From Climacium dendroides (Eukaryota; Streptophyta; Bryopsida; Hypnales; Climaciaceae), in the NCBI GenBank assembly GCA_950106755.1, contig OX467088.1:10028001-10092000 (forward strand): 64,000 bases of DNA. The letters run 5' to 3'. The notes below the pieces were generated by a model that had not been told where the DNA came from, made no database searches, and saw only the letters and a program-made list of their open reading frames with translations. Below are positions 34,385 through 46,871 of this stretch, piece after piece. Position numbers and translations under genes: made by a program. Numbering within the stretch: position 1 is the stretch's first letter; each line of letters opens with the position of its first letter.

Positions 34385-37300
34385 TTAAAGAGGAAACTCT
34401 TTCTGCAAAGCTTCCAAATCCCTCCTTTCACAAGCTTCCAACAAGTCATTTCGTGATGCAATGCTGCAAGAAGAGCAAATAATACATTAAACACTTTTTT
34501 TTAATCTAGTTTCTCACGACCAGTAGGAAATCTAGAGCACACTTGAATGTAAGGAAATGGCTACTTGAATGTTTCAAGGTATAGGTGGCTTCTAAAGCAG
34601 AAGTCCACACCGCTCCCAGACCAAGCCAACTGGAGAGGTGATACAGAGAACTTTGAAGGATAAAGCAAGTGGAGAACGCTATGAAAACATTTTTAAGACA
34701 ACACTATCTGTTGGCAACAGAATTTACATACCTGAGAGAAATGCGCAAGTATTGCCAAGCATTATCTGCTTTAGGATTCATCACTAATGCCCGAACATAG
34801 TACTGAACGGACTCCTCATAGCGCCCCTGAACAGATGGTTTACATTAGGCAGCTTGTTAGATCAGAATCCCAAAAAGCATTCCTATGTTAAACAACACTG
34901 TGAGCAGAAATGCAAGTGACTACTGCTGTACGTATGATGATCACTGGAAGCAGATTGGAGTACCTGATTTGCATAGCCAATTCCCATATTTGACCAAGCC
35001 CGCACATAGTTTGGCTTCAGGTCTAGCGCCTGCCAATACACAATGTTTCAGTTGATGATGCCCAAGAAGCTAAACTCTATTAAAGCTTAATAATTGCACT
35101 CTACGATTACTACCCAAAGACTTCATCATCTCAATCAGTATGCATTAAAATTTGACAAGTGTGAACTTTCACTAATATATATGTTTAAGATTTTACTTTA
35201 ACAAATTAAGATTACTCAAAGGACTGACCTGCTGGTAGGCATAAATAGCATCAGCACTCCGTGAACTATTAGCTTGTGTTGCGCCTAACTTATTCCACAA
35301 AGAGTAATCTCGGGGCTTCAACTGCAAAGCTCTCTCAAATGAACTAATAGCCTTGTCAAAATGCCGAGAGAGATTGTAAAGCACTCCCAAAACTGTGTGT
35401 ACGTCACTGTCCTCAGGGGATAATCGAGCAGCCTCTTGGAAAAGACTTTCAACCTGTAAGTAAATGAACTCAAAATTTGAGCGAGATGAAGCAATTACTT
35501 CGGATTGTATCCGCACCATAATCTAAATATTAGCCGATACTCTAATTAATATCACAAACTTCTATTCAAACATTTTCTACGTACAAAATGTGCACAATGT
35601 ACGATCCGCGATCAGTTGGCATCCAATCCATAACTCACCTCCGAAGGGTCGAGAGCTTTAACAACATCTCCTGGTACAAGTGTGCCATACTTGGGATGGT
35701 GCTGTAGCCATCCCCTCAAATATCGCAAAGCTTCCTGCTGCTCCAACTCTACATAATCGACGAGATCAAATCGAATTCGTGTGAGTCCACGGAAAGAGAT
35801 GGCGTTTTTTGAACGAAAACTCAGCTGTGCAAAATTGAGTGTTATGAGGGCATGGCATGCATACCATTAGTGTGGCTCACTCCTAAAGCAAGAAGTACCT
35901 CCAAGTTGAAGGGATCAGCATCTCTCGCTCTAACCATGGAAGCAATTGCCTGCAACAGGTCAAACAATTGAATCAATGTCCACTATGGACCAAGGTCCAT
36001 GAATTAGAACGTACAATGATCATTATTAGTGGAAGTAAAACACAACATTCTGGCAGACAACATAATTCATGTTGGCGCATTGACCGAATACACCACTTTT
36101 CTTATAGAATAAGCCGTCAAGAGCACAAAGGATTACGACGAACTTGTCTATCGTCGTCGTTCTCAGCATGCGTGATACCAAGCAGACGCCATCCCTCGGC
36201 ATTATCAGAGTTCTTCAACACCTCAGCTTCTAAAGCCAAAACAGCTTCACTGAGTAGTCCTCTTCGAAAGAGGTCTTGGCCTTCTTTGAGAGGGTTGGGA
36301 TGTCCCACGTACGGATTATTATCAGCAAACTGATATACGAAGTGTGATGAACCAGTATTCTTCACCTCACCTCTCACTTGCTCTTGAACGAACCTGCATT
36401 CAACATACAAGTCTTTAGGATCTTAGATCCTAGAGAAACTAGACAAAATACAAAAGAGGAGCCATTAACCTTTCATAGCTGGTTAGCGTTTACAGAACGT
36501 AAGCATTTCCCCTAGCTTCCCATTTAAATTGTTGAAGCTACAACAGAACATCTATTCCTGAGGCAACACTGTAAATATCACCCAATTGTAATTTCATTTC
36601 TCTGTGTCCTGAAAAGTTAAATGAAGTTTAACGAATTTAAGTTTATAAATCCACGCATTTGAAGTAGTTACAAAAGAAACAAAAGAAACTTATCATCTCT
36701 CTTCCTTCCAAATGAAGAGGAATTAGCAGACTCCAATAGCGGATTTGGGGAACGGCAGTCCAAACTTAAAAGACTTAGACTCGGGCTGCCATGCTGAACT
36801 TACCCATCAGTATGCTCACTACCTAATAAATAAATTCATTAAGAGTTACGTACTGCTCATATGAATCCACCCATTCTGAACTGGTCCCATCTCCAAAGAC
36901 ACCTTCAGCATTTTGAGCTCCAAATTCATCAGCCCAATCCTTCACTCCGAGTCTTGAAAAGTCGTCAACCCACGAATCCGTGGTTCCTTCCGGTTCATGG
37001 CCGTCCCTTGCAAACATATTTGCCCAAGTGTCCGATCTATGTTGATGCTGTCAAAATTAGAAACACGAGTCGAGTTTGAGACATTCGGCAGAATTCCCGG
37101 ATACAACTTGTGAAATCTAATATTTAATGCATCTGTATGATATAAACAGCATTTCCGTAACCCACAAAAGAAAAGAGGACCGCCCCAATCAATTGTTGAA
37201 AACAGTAGCTATTTCACTTAAACACTGATTAAAACCTTCCACAATAATCACTGATCAACGTGGTCATGAGGAGATTAAAACTGAGAAATAATACATTGGT

Positions 37301-40300
37301 AAATGCAGAAAGAGACTATCTAGGGAGTAGTGATGAGAAAAAGAACCTGTGCGTCACTAAACTCTGAAGCCCATGACTCAGGATGCTGCTCCTGAAATTC
37401 ATGAGCCCAAGTACCAGCACTAGCCTTTGACGCAGGTGGCACAACCTGGTTATCTTCCACGATAAGCTCACCGCGGCTCATTTTCGATACAAACTGCAGA
37501 AATTTGGAATTCTGCAAAACGACTCAAATCAATATTAGCCCAGCCAAACAGAAAAATAATCCAAGGACAAACTCGCTAGTCTTCATAACACAATACCATG
37601 ATAAAATGATCAGAAACATGATCTTAAATCCTACGCGCCCAAACTAAATATAGAAAGGCCATTTTGAGAATTTCATAGTCCATTATCGCAACTTCCAAAA
37701 CATATTTCTATCGTTCAAAATTTAAGACATGATTCTTCATTCTATTAATATACTTTCTTTACTTCCTTGAAACTAAAGACTCTAACACCCTATCTTAAAA
37801 TCGCTTACAGAACGAACCATGCGAGAGCCTGACACAATATAAAGCAATGAATCTCTGGACTTCACCTTCGAGTCTTACATTATATCCCAGGACTGCCTAA
37901 CATAATGTTATGTAGTAAGTTAATACCTGAAGTTATAATGATATCTGGTTAATACCTGAAATTTTGGATCCTGATTCTGAGACAATGTCTGGACAAGTGA
38001 ACGAGATTGTTCCATGCCGGCCATATTGCCCATTGACCCAATACGCAGCCGGGACTCGTGTGGTTGCTGTACAAAGAACAACGATGAGTACAATAAAACA
38101 TACCTCCAAAGCCATACCAATAAACGCACAGATTGGACGCGGAAGTTACCGCTTACAAGCTTCCAATTATAAACAACAACGCAAATGCCCTTGAACGAAA
38201 TTCAGACCGATAAGACAAACTAGCAGATCTTAGGCATGAAGTAAACTAATTTTTTTTCAACAAAAAGTGGCATTAAATAACCCATTAATAAATTGACAAA
38301 TCGTAGAGACAGACCTCTTGAAACTGATTGACCCAATTGTCGTCCTTCTGTTGAATCTTGAACTCTTCTGCCCAGCCTTCTGGAACTCCAGGAGGCCGAA
38401 CGTGGTGATGAAATTCATCTGCCCACTGGTTTGCAAGTGGCATTTGAGGTCTAAGTACTTGCATATTACTCTGAGCATAACCCTCTTTCCACAACTGCTC
38501 AAATTCGGGAAGCTGACCACCAAGTGGCCCCCGAGTCTGAGCTCCGAGGCTATCATCAATATCCAAGGAATGCAGTAGACCATTGACCTGAACTTCCCAA
38601 AACGAAGGTCAGGACTCAGAGAACAATCAATTAGAAAATCTAACAGAAGCTTTAATCTGCAATTTTGAAGAAATCAAAAAGCTACGGGCGATATATCCTT
38701 CGTCAAAGTAACCCTCCTTACAGTAAGCATAACATGAACAAAGCAAGCGTTGAATACAGTCAAGCAGCAACATACAACTTTCCCGAATATCAGATTCATC
38801 TCATCACACATAAAGAGCAGTGTACCAAGTTCATTACATGAGTTCATCAAGACAAGCTCCTTCATAAATAAAACATATAGACGCTGAAAAGCATAAACTT
38901 ATGCAGATTAATTCTACTATTCTGATGTCATCCATTCTAAAACGAGCAGTAGGCATTCGCAAATGGTTAAATGCAACGGAAAAGATTGTCGTGCTCTTAT
39001 ACTGAAAAGTTAATTGACGAGAAAGCACACCTGAGAATCAATAAAAGCCTCCCCCTTATCTGCGAAAATATGGCGTCCAAGGATGTGACTACGGTCTCTA
39101 ATCCGACGCTTGTCAGCCTGGCCAAGGCCAAGCTCTGGTAGCCTAACAGCAGGAAAAGGAGCATTTGTTCGACTAGTATCCAGAAAGGAATGAAAGAATC
39201 CATTCAAAACACGCTGTGGGGGAGCTGCACTCACATTCATGTTACCATGTTAGTTGACTTTGTGTTCATTCAAACTGTAAGGCACTTCACTAGTCCAAGG
39301 AGGGTTGTGCCCGGATCAAAATCGCAAAGAACAGGCACAGACATGATCGACCTAGAAATGATCAAATGACTCCTAGTAAAATCCCAACACGAGATATTTT
39401 CGTAATAAGCACTTTGCATACCGACGAAAGTAGCCCTGCACTAGATGAGAAAAATCAGAATAAGTTCAGATGCTGACCATCTAACAACTGTGGAGTCCTA
39501 GATGGCCCAGCTTGTTGCCCATATATACCCTCGAATTCTGAAAAAAGAGCCCCCTCCTGACTCGGATGAGTGATTGGAAATTGTGCAGGAGGCCACCTCT
39601 CCAAGGACTCCCTCAAGTCTGCACCCTGGAATCCTCGCAAGTAATCCGGCAACTACAAAAAAATCCATCCACAATCTAAGAACATCTCAATGGTAATCCT
39701 TTGTCACTTGTCACACTTCTCAGACTTGAACGCAGTATTTCATTATTTTGGCACTTTCCGAACGCGAGGACTGAAATTTAAACCTATACCTATCCTACTT
39801 TTTACAGCTTTGTGCAGTTATTTGTCACAATTTTTGGCACCCGAATCGCGCCAGTTTAACGAAATTGATGATCTTGTGATCGAGATTACTGTAGTGCAGT
39901 GAAAAGGATTATTATACCGATCTTTTCTACATACCTGCCCTTCAGGTCGCCGGCCTAGATTAATATCAGAGCCTGGATGTGAGGTGAGAGGTCCATTTCG
40001 GCCAAGTGGAGACCCAGATTGACCTGGACCAGTCAATCCAGGCATCTCCCGAATTCTCTCCTGTGAACAACCAGCAAAGTGTGCACGGTTAGTTCATAAA
40101 CGGTACGCAACCCTAAACCCTAAACCCTAAAAGTTAACCCTGAAGATACCAATCACTGTGTCTGGGCGAAAGACGATTTTCCTTAATTGCACAGCAGTGT
40201 AGTCAGTGCTTGACTAGCGCTCATTACGGATGTCCATAATCTCAAGAAATGAATGAGCCCCTTTCCTAATTAAATCGATTCACCGATTCATCTCACTGAC

Positions 40301-40426
40301 CTGAGTTTTCGATGCAGACCCGATGATCGAGTCGGCCAAGCCACCCAAGGGATTCGAAGACGATGAGCCATCTTCGCCGGGGACAGCACACCCAGCTCCC
40401 CCGACGACAAAATCCCGAAACGACAT
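34385..40426 (-). CDS. PEX5: PEX5, peroxisomal PTS1 import receptor, 757 aa
   Basis: Cytosolic receptor that binds C-terminal SKL-type signals and docks at the peroxisome. Fifteen exons (minus): 40426-40301, 40060-39935, 39652-39478, 39224-39031, 38587-38315, 38066-37956, 37511-37347, 37047-36854, 36393-36144, 35949-35865, 35748-35639, 35453-35229, 35029-34964, 34826-34732, 34463-34385; all GT-AG and in phase (2,274 bp). The N-terminus MSFRDFVVGGAGCAVPG carries the conserved Cys13 used for ubiquitin-dependent recycling. Exon 4 (143-207, PPQRVLNGFFHSFLD...) is the PEX7-binding region of plant and long animal PEX5. Nine WxxxF/Y motifs for PEX14/PEX13 docking: W262, W279, W292, W370, W382, W398, W416, W428, W449 (the last is WVDSY). 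TPR repeats fill about 480-731 (NAEGWRLLGITHAENDDD; YSLWNKLGATQANS; RAWSNMGIGYANQGRYEES). The C-terminus is LQKEFPL. Length and domain order match plant PEX5. No sign of damage. Confidence 0.97.
39700..39870 (-). repeat. Dispersed repeat R1, single copy in PEX5 intron 2
   Basis: Read on the minus strand, which is also the PEX5 sense strand: ATCAATTTCGTTAAACTGGC, GCCAAAAATTGTGACA, GTAGGATAGGTATAGG, CCTCGCGTTCGGAAAGTGCC. The same blocks, order and spacing appear as in the ELIP intron copy. Confidence 0.6.
40111..40131 (+). promoter_or_regulatory. Telo-box (three CCCTAAA units) in PEX5 intron 1
   Basis: Three perfect tandem copies of the plant telomere heptamer CCCTAAA lie in the first intron of PEX5. 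Short telo-boxes near 5' ends of plant housekeeping genes are known binding sites for TRB/Myb-type factors. A regulatory role here is an inference. Confidence 0.6.
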
Positions 40427-43400
40427 ATCTCGACTAACTCCTCGATCGAATTTCAAAGGCCGCCCTCGAGAAAAGTTGATCAAATCTGCCGGCAATTCAT
40501 GAATTGAACTAGCTCCTGCACGCGCGCGGTCTACTCCCACACGATAGTTTCAAGAAACAAATTCGCATTCGACCAGAAAATTCCAACTGGAGGGAGCTTC
40601 CATCATACGCAAACCCTCACAGACTCACAAATCCCCAATTGCCGCAACCTTGACTCAAACCGCCCCCTGATCCTCAATTTCCATGTGAGTACTCTTCAGG
40701 AGAAAATATATACAGTAGAACATATCTTAAGATTCACCATAAGAATTTCGTTCCCCTTCAGAAACTCCCACATCAAATCTATATATCCAAAAGTACACCA
40801 CAGGGATCCAAAGAAAGTCGAATTTGCCGAAATTTGAAGACAGAAGCGCAGTCCGAAGACGAAACTCAGATCAATCCATTAGGAGCTCAATTTGCACAAC
40901 CAGCGATTGCAACGCGGGACGTGAACTGCGCCATAGCCAAAAACACCTGCAACCCTCAATCAATAGTGAAGCCCTAAAACTGAGTATTCAGCGAAAAAAA
41001 CAAGGAAGTTAGAGAGCTGGTTGGATTGCTGAAGAGTATGCACCAAACTCGGTGAAACTTTTCAGCAGACCTTATCAGGCATCAGACTTTGTGCATATTA
41101 AGCATGGATGATTTTCATCCGATTTTTTGTGGGCAATTTTTTTTGGCTACTATATCCACATCATTGAGTTCACTTCAAGATACTTTTATAGTTGTCTTTT
41201 TAATTATGTATGGGGTAGTTTATCAAAAATGTTACACTATTTAGTGTATTCCAATATAGTGAATTTTTTTCCTTTAAAACTTGATTTGACATTCAAAATC
41301 CTTTGAAGTCCTTTATCTCAAAAGTTTTCAAGTAGAATACAAACTATACTTTACTTATAGTTTTTACTCTACTTGGAAACTTTAAAAAATTCCTTAACCC
41401 TTAAATGCTTAAAGGGACTGAATTGTGGTGTTGATGAAACTTTGAAGTAAATGAAACTTTATCAAGTGACTATTTTTAATAGGAATTTTTTGAAACAAAT
41501 ACTTTTTGAAGTCTATTTGTAGCATCACAAATCTGATTTTGAAATGAATGATTACAACTTTTTAATTCCAGATTTTGTGCAAGAATGTTCATTGCAACTC
41601 TTGATTTTTTAATGCTGAGGGTTCTTGGAAATGAGACTCAAATACACTAGATCTTTGAGAAAATAGCACATTAGAAATTTAATCAAAAAATTAGAGAATA
41701 GATTTTGAGAATTTGTAAATTGATTGGATTTAGAAATATTATGTCCTTTGACCTCATATTTTGTGGTGATATCAGTTTTAAATTTGATATGGAAAAAGAG
41801 GATTGAAAGACTTCAAATCAATTTCACAATTTTAACGCTTCAAGATCAAACATTATAATCTTTCAATCTATAAGTAATATTGTTGTATTTTAATTTCACA
41901 AGTGATCTTTGTTAGCTTATAAATGAAATTTTGTTTAATTTGTTTCTAGAAAAAAAAAACTTTGGTTTCTATTGTGAATACAACTTTCGAGGTGTCACAA
42001 AGCTTGAAAAAAATATACTTGAAATTCAACAATTAATAAAAAAAATAGTTATGCAACTATAGTTCTCCAAAAGAAGAATCAAACTTGGGTGTTTCAATAG
42101 TTAGAATCAAAGAAACCAACCTCAATAGTTAAATAGTATCTAAAATTATATAATATAATATAATATAAATAAAATTATATTGCATTATTTATAATTAGTA
42201 ATTAATAAGTTTGTATAGTTTTAGGAGAAAAACAAAGACAAAAAATATATGGAATCCTATTTTATGATTCATTTTCTAAAAACGCATCCAACTATATACT
42301 ACCAATAAATTATCAAAAGGAATATTCAATCACCAAGTGTCCAAGTTAGAAGGAGTGCATTATTGGTTTTAAGGTAGAAGATAATTAGAGTCTCTTTTGC
42401 AAAACCATGAGCATGCCAAAATTTGTTATTTTAGGAAAAAATAATTTCTTTCATTATGACTCAAAGTTTATTATCATAATGATTTTTTTTGTTTTACTTT
42501 TATTTTGCAAAGTCCAAAAAATATCATAAAAAATTAAAGTCTTTCTCTTGCAATATAATTGCCAATAGTTTACAAAGTAACATAAAGTCTAGTATACTTT
42601 GGATTTTTAAAAGATGTGTCATAAATTCTTGTATGATCAAAGTCCATATCTCTTTATATTTTTAATAATCATTCATTTTTAAATTTTTTATAAATTTCAA
42701 AAAATTTAATAAAAATTTTGTAGTTTGAAAAAAAATTATTGTTGATTTGAGATGCTAATAAATTTGTAAACAAGTTTGTGCCTCAAACAACTCTTGAACT
42801 CTCTTTGGTTACTCTAGAACCTCAATCATTAGAAGACATTTGAGGCCTCTAGAAGATTGTTTCAAGCCCATTCTCAATTCTGTTCTTGTGACAGTAAAAG
42901 AACGTAGCTAGTTGTCAGAATTTTTTTTTCAAATTTTTTTTTGAATTGAATTGAAATTTCTAAAATGCAAAAAAAAAATTGAAAATAAAAAATCTTTTTT
43001 TCTTATGACGTGGCATGGTCTTGACCACGTCAGACTGCGCAACCGGTAGCGTTTCCACGTAGTCGAGATAGTTTTTGGAGCCTAGGAACTCACAGTCTTC
43101 TAGAGGCCCCCAATTAAAATAGTTTCTTTGGTCTAGAGCCCATAAATAATTATTTAATAACAAAATGCCATGACAAAAATTAATGCTATTCATCATACCA
43201 ATTATTCAATCTATAGTTTATTTACTCAATCTAGAAGCTCTTTGATAGCTTGGCCATGCCCACACAAAATAAAACTTTATAACATTAAAATGAAGTTTGG
43301 AAGGTCTTTCCTACAATAGCATTGCAAATAGAATAATTCCAAATAAAATGTTGCAAGATTAATTGAGGACATGCTTCTATACACTACATTGAATTATATT

Positions 43401-46400
43401 ATTAGTGAAGGTGCAAAATTTGTGTCACTATAAAAATAGTAGAAACTATCACAATACAATTCCAATATATTACAAATAGATTGACTTAATAAATTAGTGT
43501 CACACTCACTAATATGAAATATAGTCTTTATGTAAATCAAAGTTACAATACAAAATTCAAGACCATGAAGGTTGAAATGTCTTTTCTACTAATTGACATT
43601 GAAGATGGAAAAATTCCATCAATAATTTCAAATGAATATTAAGGAAGCTTCAATTCACTGCACTAATGTATTTTATTATTGAGAATGCATGATCAACATT
43701 TCTAGGAAAAAAATATTAGCACAATATATTAATATTAATATTTCACCTTAAGAATATTGTGGCTTCAATAATTTAGTGTCAAAATTGCTAATGAAATACA
43801 TCATTATCATTTCTACGGTTTTCAATTATAATTTTCAATAACAAACACTAATTGCAAGCTTGAGAGCTTAGACCCTAAGTTTGAAGCCCTATAGTTTTAA
43901 CCTCCAAATGTTCGAGGCACTAAATTTTGGTGTTAACAATACTTTGAAGTTAAATAAAACCTAACCAAGTTACCATTTTTAATAGTTTATATTTTTGAAA
44001 AATTCTATATGAAGTCAATTTCTAGCCCAAAAATTTGATTTTGAAATTGAATGATTATGATTTTTTTATTCAAGATATTGTGTATGGATGTCCATTGCAA
44101 ATCTTGATTTTCTAGTGTTGAGGGCTCTTGAAGATGAGTCTCAAGTACATTAGATATTGACGAAAAAATCACATTAGAATTTCTTTTTTAATGTAGAGCA
44201 AATTCAAATAAGCTTGCAAAAAGCCTTTGGGCATCGAGGGATTAAGAATACTAAACATTACTAAGGGGGTGACATAATAGTAAGAAGTTCCACAAGCTTT
44301 GTCTCCAAATTTGTTGACATTCATATCATGTTGAGCACTTTATACTAAGGATCAAGTAATTCACCAAGTTTATGGACAAATTTGCACTCTACATTGGGAT
44401 AATTAAAGCCTTTCGTGAACTTGCTAAAGGTCTTGGTAGTTCTATAACTACCCTTAACCCTTAAAAGATAGATTGGTAACCATAGAAATCATTGCTTTGG
44501 ATATTGTGGGAATTATTGGCTTAAAAAAATGAAAAAGCACATATTGAAAGCTAAACTATTGTAGAAGACTTCCCTTTTCACAACAAAAAATTTGAGGATG
44601 AATATTTGTATTTCTATCCTACATATAAAGATTCTCTATCTTTCATCAAATACGAAATATCTATGGTGTTGTTTATGGATTAACCTTGTTACATTGCAAA
44701 CAAGTAAAAAGTGTTTTGATGACTTTCCATATTATTGTAGAAATGAAAAATGCACCTATTGGTCTAATAATTAAAATATTTTGATGAATACCTTAGTCAT
44801 GGGAGGTAGAGTCCTTCTAGCTTTAATCCTATATGGTGTGGCGGCCTAAAAATGTCTAATAGATGACAAAGAACCCTTCCAAGTAAGACAAAAGTGTAGA
44901 TGCTCATCTTTGGAATTTTGTATGAAAAAAGAGGGCTTGTGCAATAGTTTGCCCTCCAATGAGTGCTATTGATTTCTTTAAGTGAATGATTCACATAATA
45001 CTCCAAAGGCTAATTTCCATAGTAACTAGAAGGGGGTTCAAGGTAAATGATGGAACAACCCCTAAAATAATGATCATTCATAGAGCTTAGAACATTGTTC
45101 CAAATACAATCAATTCCTATTCAATCTCTCCATTTTATCCTATAATGATGCAATGGCCTAAAAACATTTAATGGATGACAAAAATCCTTCTATGTAAGAC
45201 AAAAGTACAAATATTCATCCATAGAATTTTGTGAATAAATGAGAGGTCTTCTTAGAGGTCTTATACAAAAATTTGTTTGTTCTTCATTTTTTTAAGCAAA
45301 TGATTAACCTTTGGCTGAAAAGTGTATGATGGATGACTTGATTGTTCACTGGATAAAACAAAAAGGCACCCATTGGTCCAAAAATCCAAGCATTTTGGGA
45401 ACTACCTTTGGCCATGGGGCTGTGCCCTTTAACTCCAAAGCACTAAACTATATTTTTTGGCAACATAGAAATTTTGGGCAGCTCACTACAAAGGGAATTT
45501 TTAATTTAGTTTCATGAAATTTTCACACAACATGTATTCAAGGAGTAGCTTCAAGGCCTAACAATTTTCATAACTTTTGATTACAAGGTTAAAAATTTAT
45601 TGTATGATATATATCATTTTTATTACTCAACGGGCAACTTGGGCAACTCAAAAAACTTCTTTAAAAATCATTTCTCAAAAAAATAAAAGTTTGAAATTGG
45701 TTCTTTAGATTTATATTTAAGTGGAAAGCTTTGAATCATTCCATTTTGATTAATGAAATGAAAGTTACGAGGAGTTTTAATTTGCAGGTAGGCATGGAGT
45801 CTTTTTAAAAACCATAACTACCTACAAAGTACAAACTAAAACTCCTCATAACTTTCATCTCATTAATCAAAATGCCAAATGATTCAAAGCTTCCCACTTA
45901 CATATAAATGTAAAGAACCAATTTCAAATTTTTATTTTTTTGAGAAATGATTTTTAAAGAAGCTTTTTGAGTTGCCCAGGTTGCCCGCCGCGCAATGAAA
46001 ATGATATATACAATAACTTTTTAACCATGTAATCAAAAGTTATGAAAATCGTTAGGCCTTGAAGCTACTCCTTGGATACATGTTGTGTGAAAATTTCAAG
46101 AAAATAAAATAAAAATTCCCTTTGAAGTGAGCTGTCCAAAATCGCTATGTTGCCAAAAAAAAGGAGTTTTTACCTTTAGGGGTCAAAGGTTAGTGTGATG
46201 CCAAGAAGGATGATTTCTATAATGATCAAACCTGCGTTAAATTTCCCCACATCACCAAATCCACCAATCACATTAACCATTAAATGTCGACACAAGCGCG
46301 ATTGGCGTATGATGGATGACAAGGAATCCTTCTAGTTGGACAACAAAAGTGCAACAATTCATCCTCAGAATTTTGTTGTGAAAAGAAGAGGCCTTCTGTA

Positions 46401-46871
46401 ATAATTTGACTTCCAATGATTGCTTTTGCCATTTCTTAAGCCAATGATTCACACAAGGTAATGAAAAGGGATGATTTCCAAGGTCACCCGTTTATCCTTT
46501 TAAGGGTTAAGAACTGAAAGAAAAGAAAAGAAAGAAGAGGCTTAGCTTAATTCGTGTAGCACCAATTTCAATAATGTGACCAATAATTTAGCAGTCGAAC
46601 TGAACCTTTTATAAAAAATTTCCCTGGCTATGGCGTCGTCAGTCATGGTGCTTCACAGCTTCTCTCTCGTCGTGCAGATCTGATTGCTCTGCGATTTTCA
46701 GGGTTGCGGAGCACGACTGAAATCGAATTGATCTCCGCAAGTTGAAACAGATTTTTCAATCTAGTTCGGCGGAGTTGACACTCGGCATTGCGCGAATTGC
46801 CATCGTTTTGCCATTTTCAGGGGGTGTTTTCGGGTGTTTTTGCGGTGGTTTTAGAGTAGGTTTTGCGAGCG
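40427..46871. other. Intergenic region between divergent PEX5 and UXS genes
   Basis: 40427-41050 is GC-richer and should hold the PEX5 5' UTR and promoter; 46500-46871 likewise for UXS, including a CT-rich TTCTCTCTCGTCG leader. Between them is AT-rich DNA with a pair of diverged direct repeats (about 41390-41690 and 43900-44190), several R2 copies and the 709-bp foldback. No gene seen. Confidence 0.5.
45454..46162. mobile_element. 709-bp foldback element
   Basis: Two arms of about 350 bp are near-complete inverted copies with almost no loop (centre about 45808). Outer ends read TTTTTTGGCAACATAG and the complement CTATGTTGCCAAAAAA. Further matched blocks include CTCACTACAAAGGGAATTTT, TTCAAGGCCTAAC and CAACTCAAAAAACTTC. 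There is no coding capacity. Single-arm relatives occur at about 3430-4110 and 55270-55640. Confidence 0.75.
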
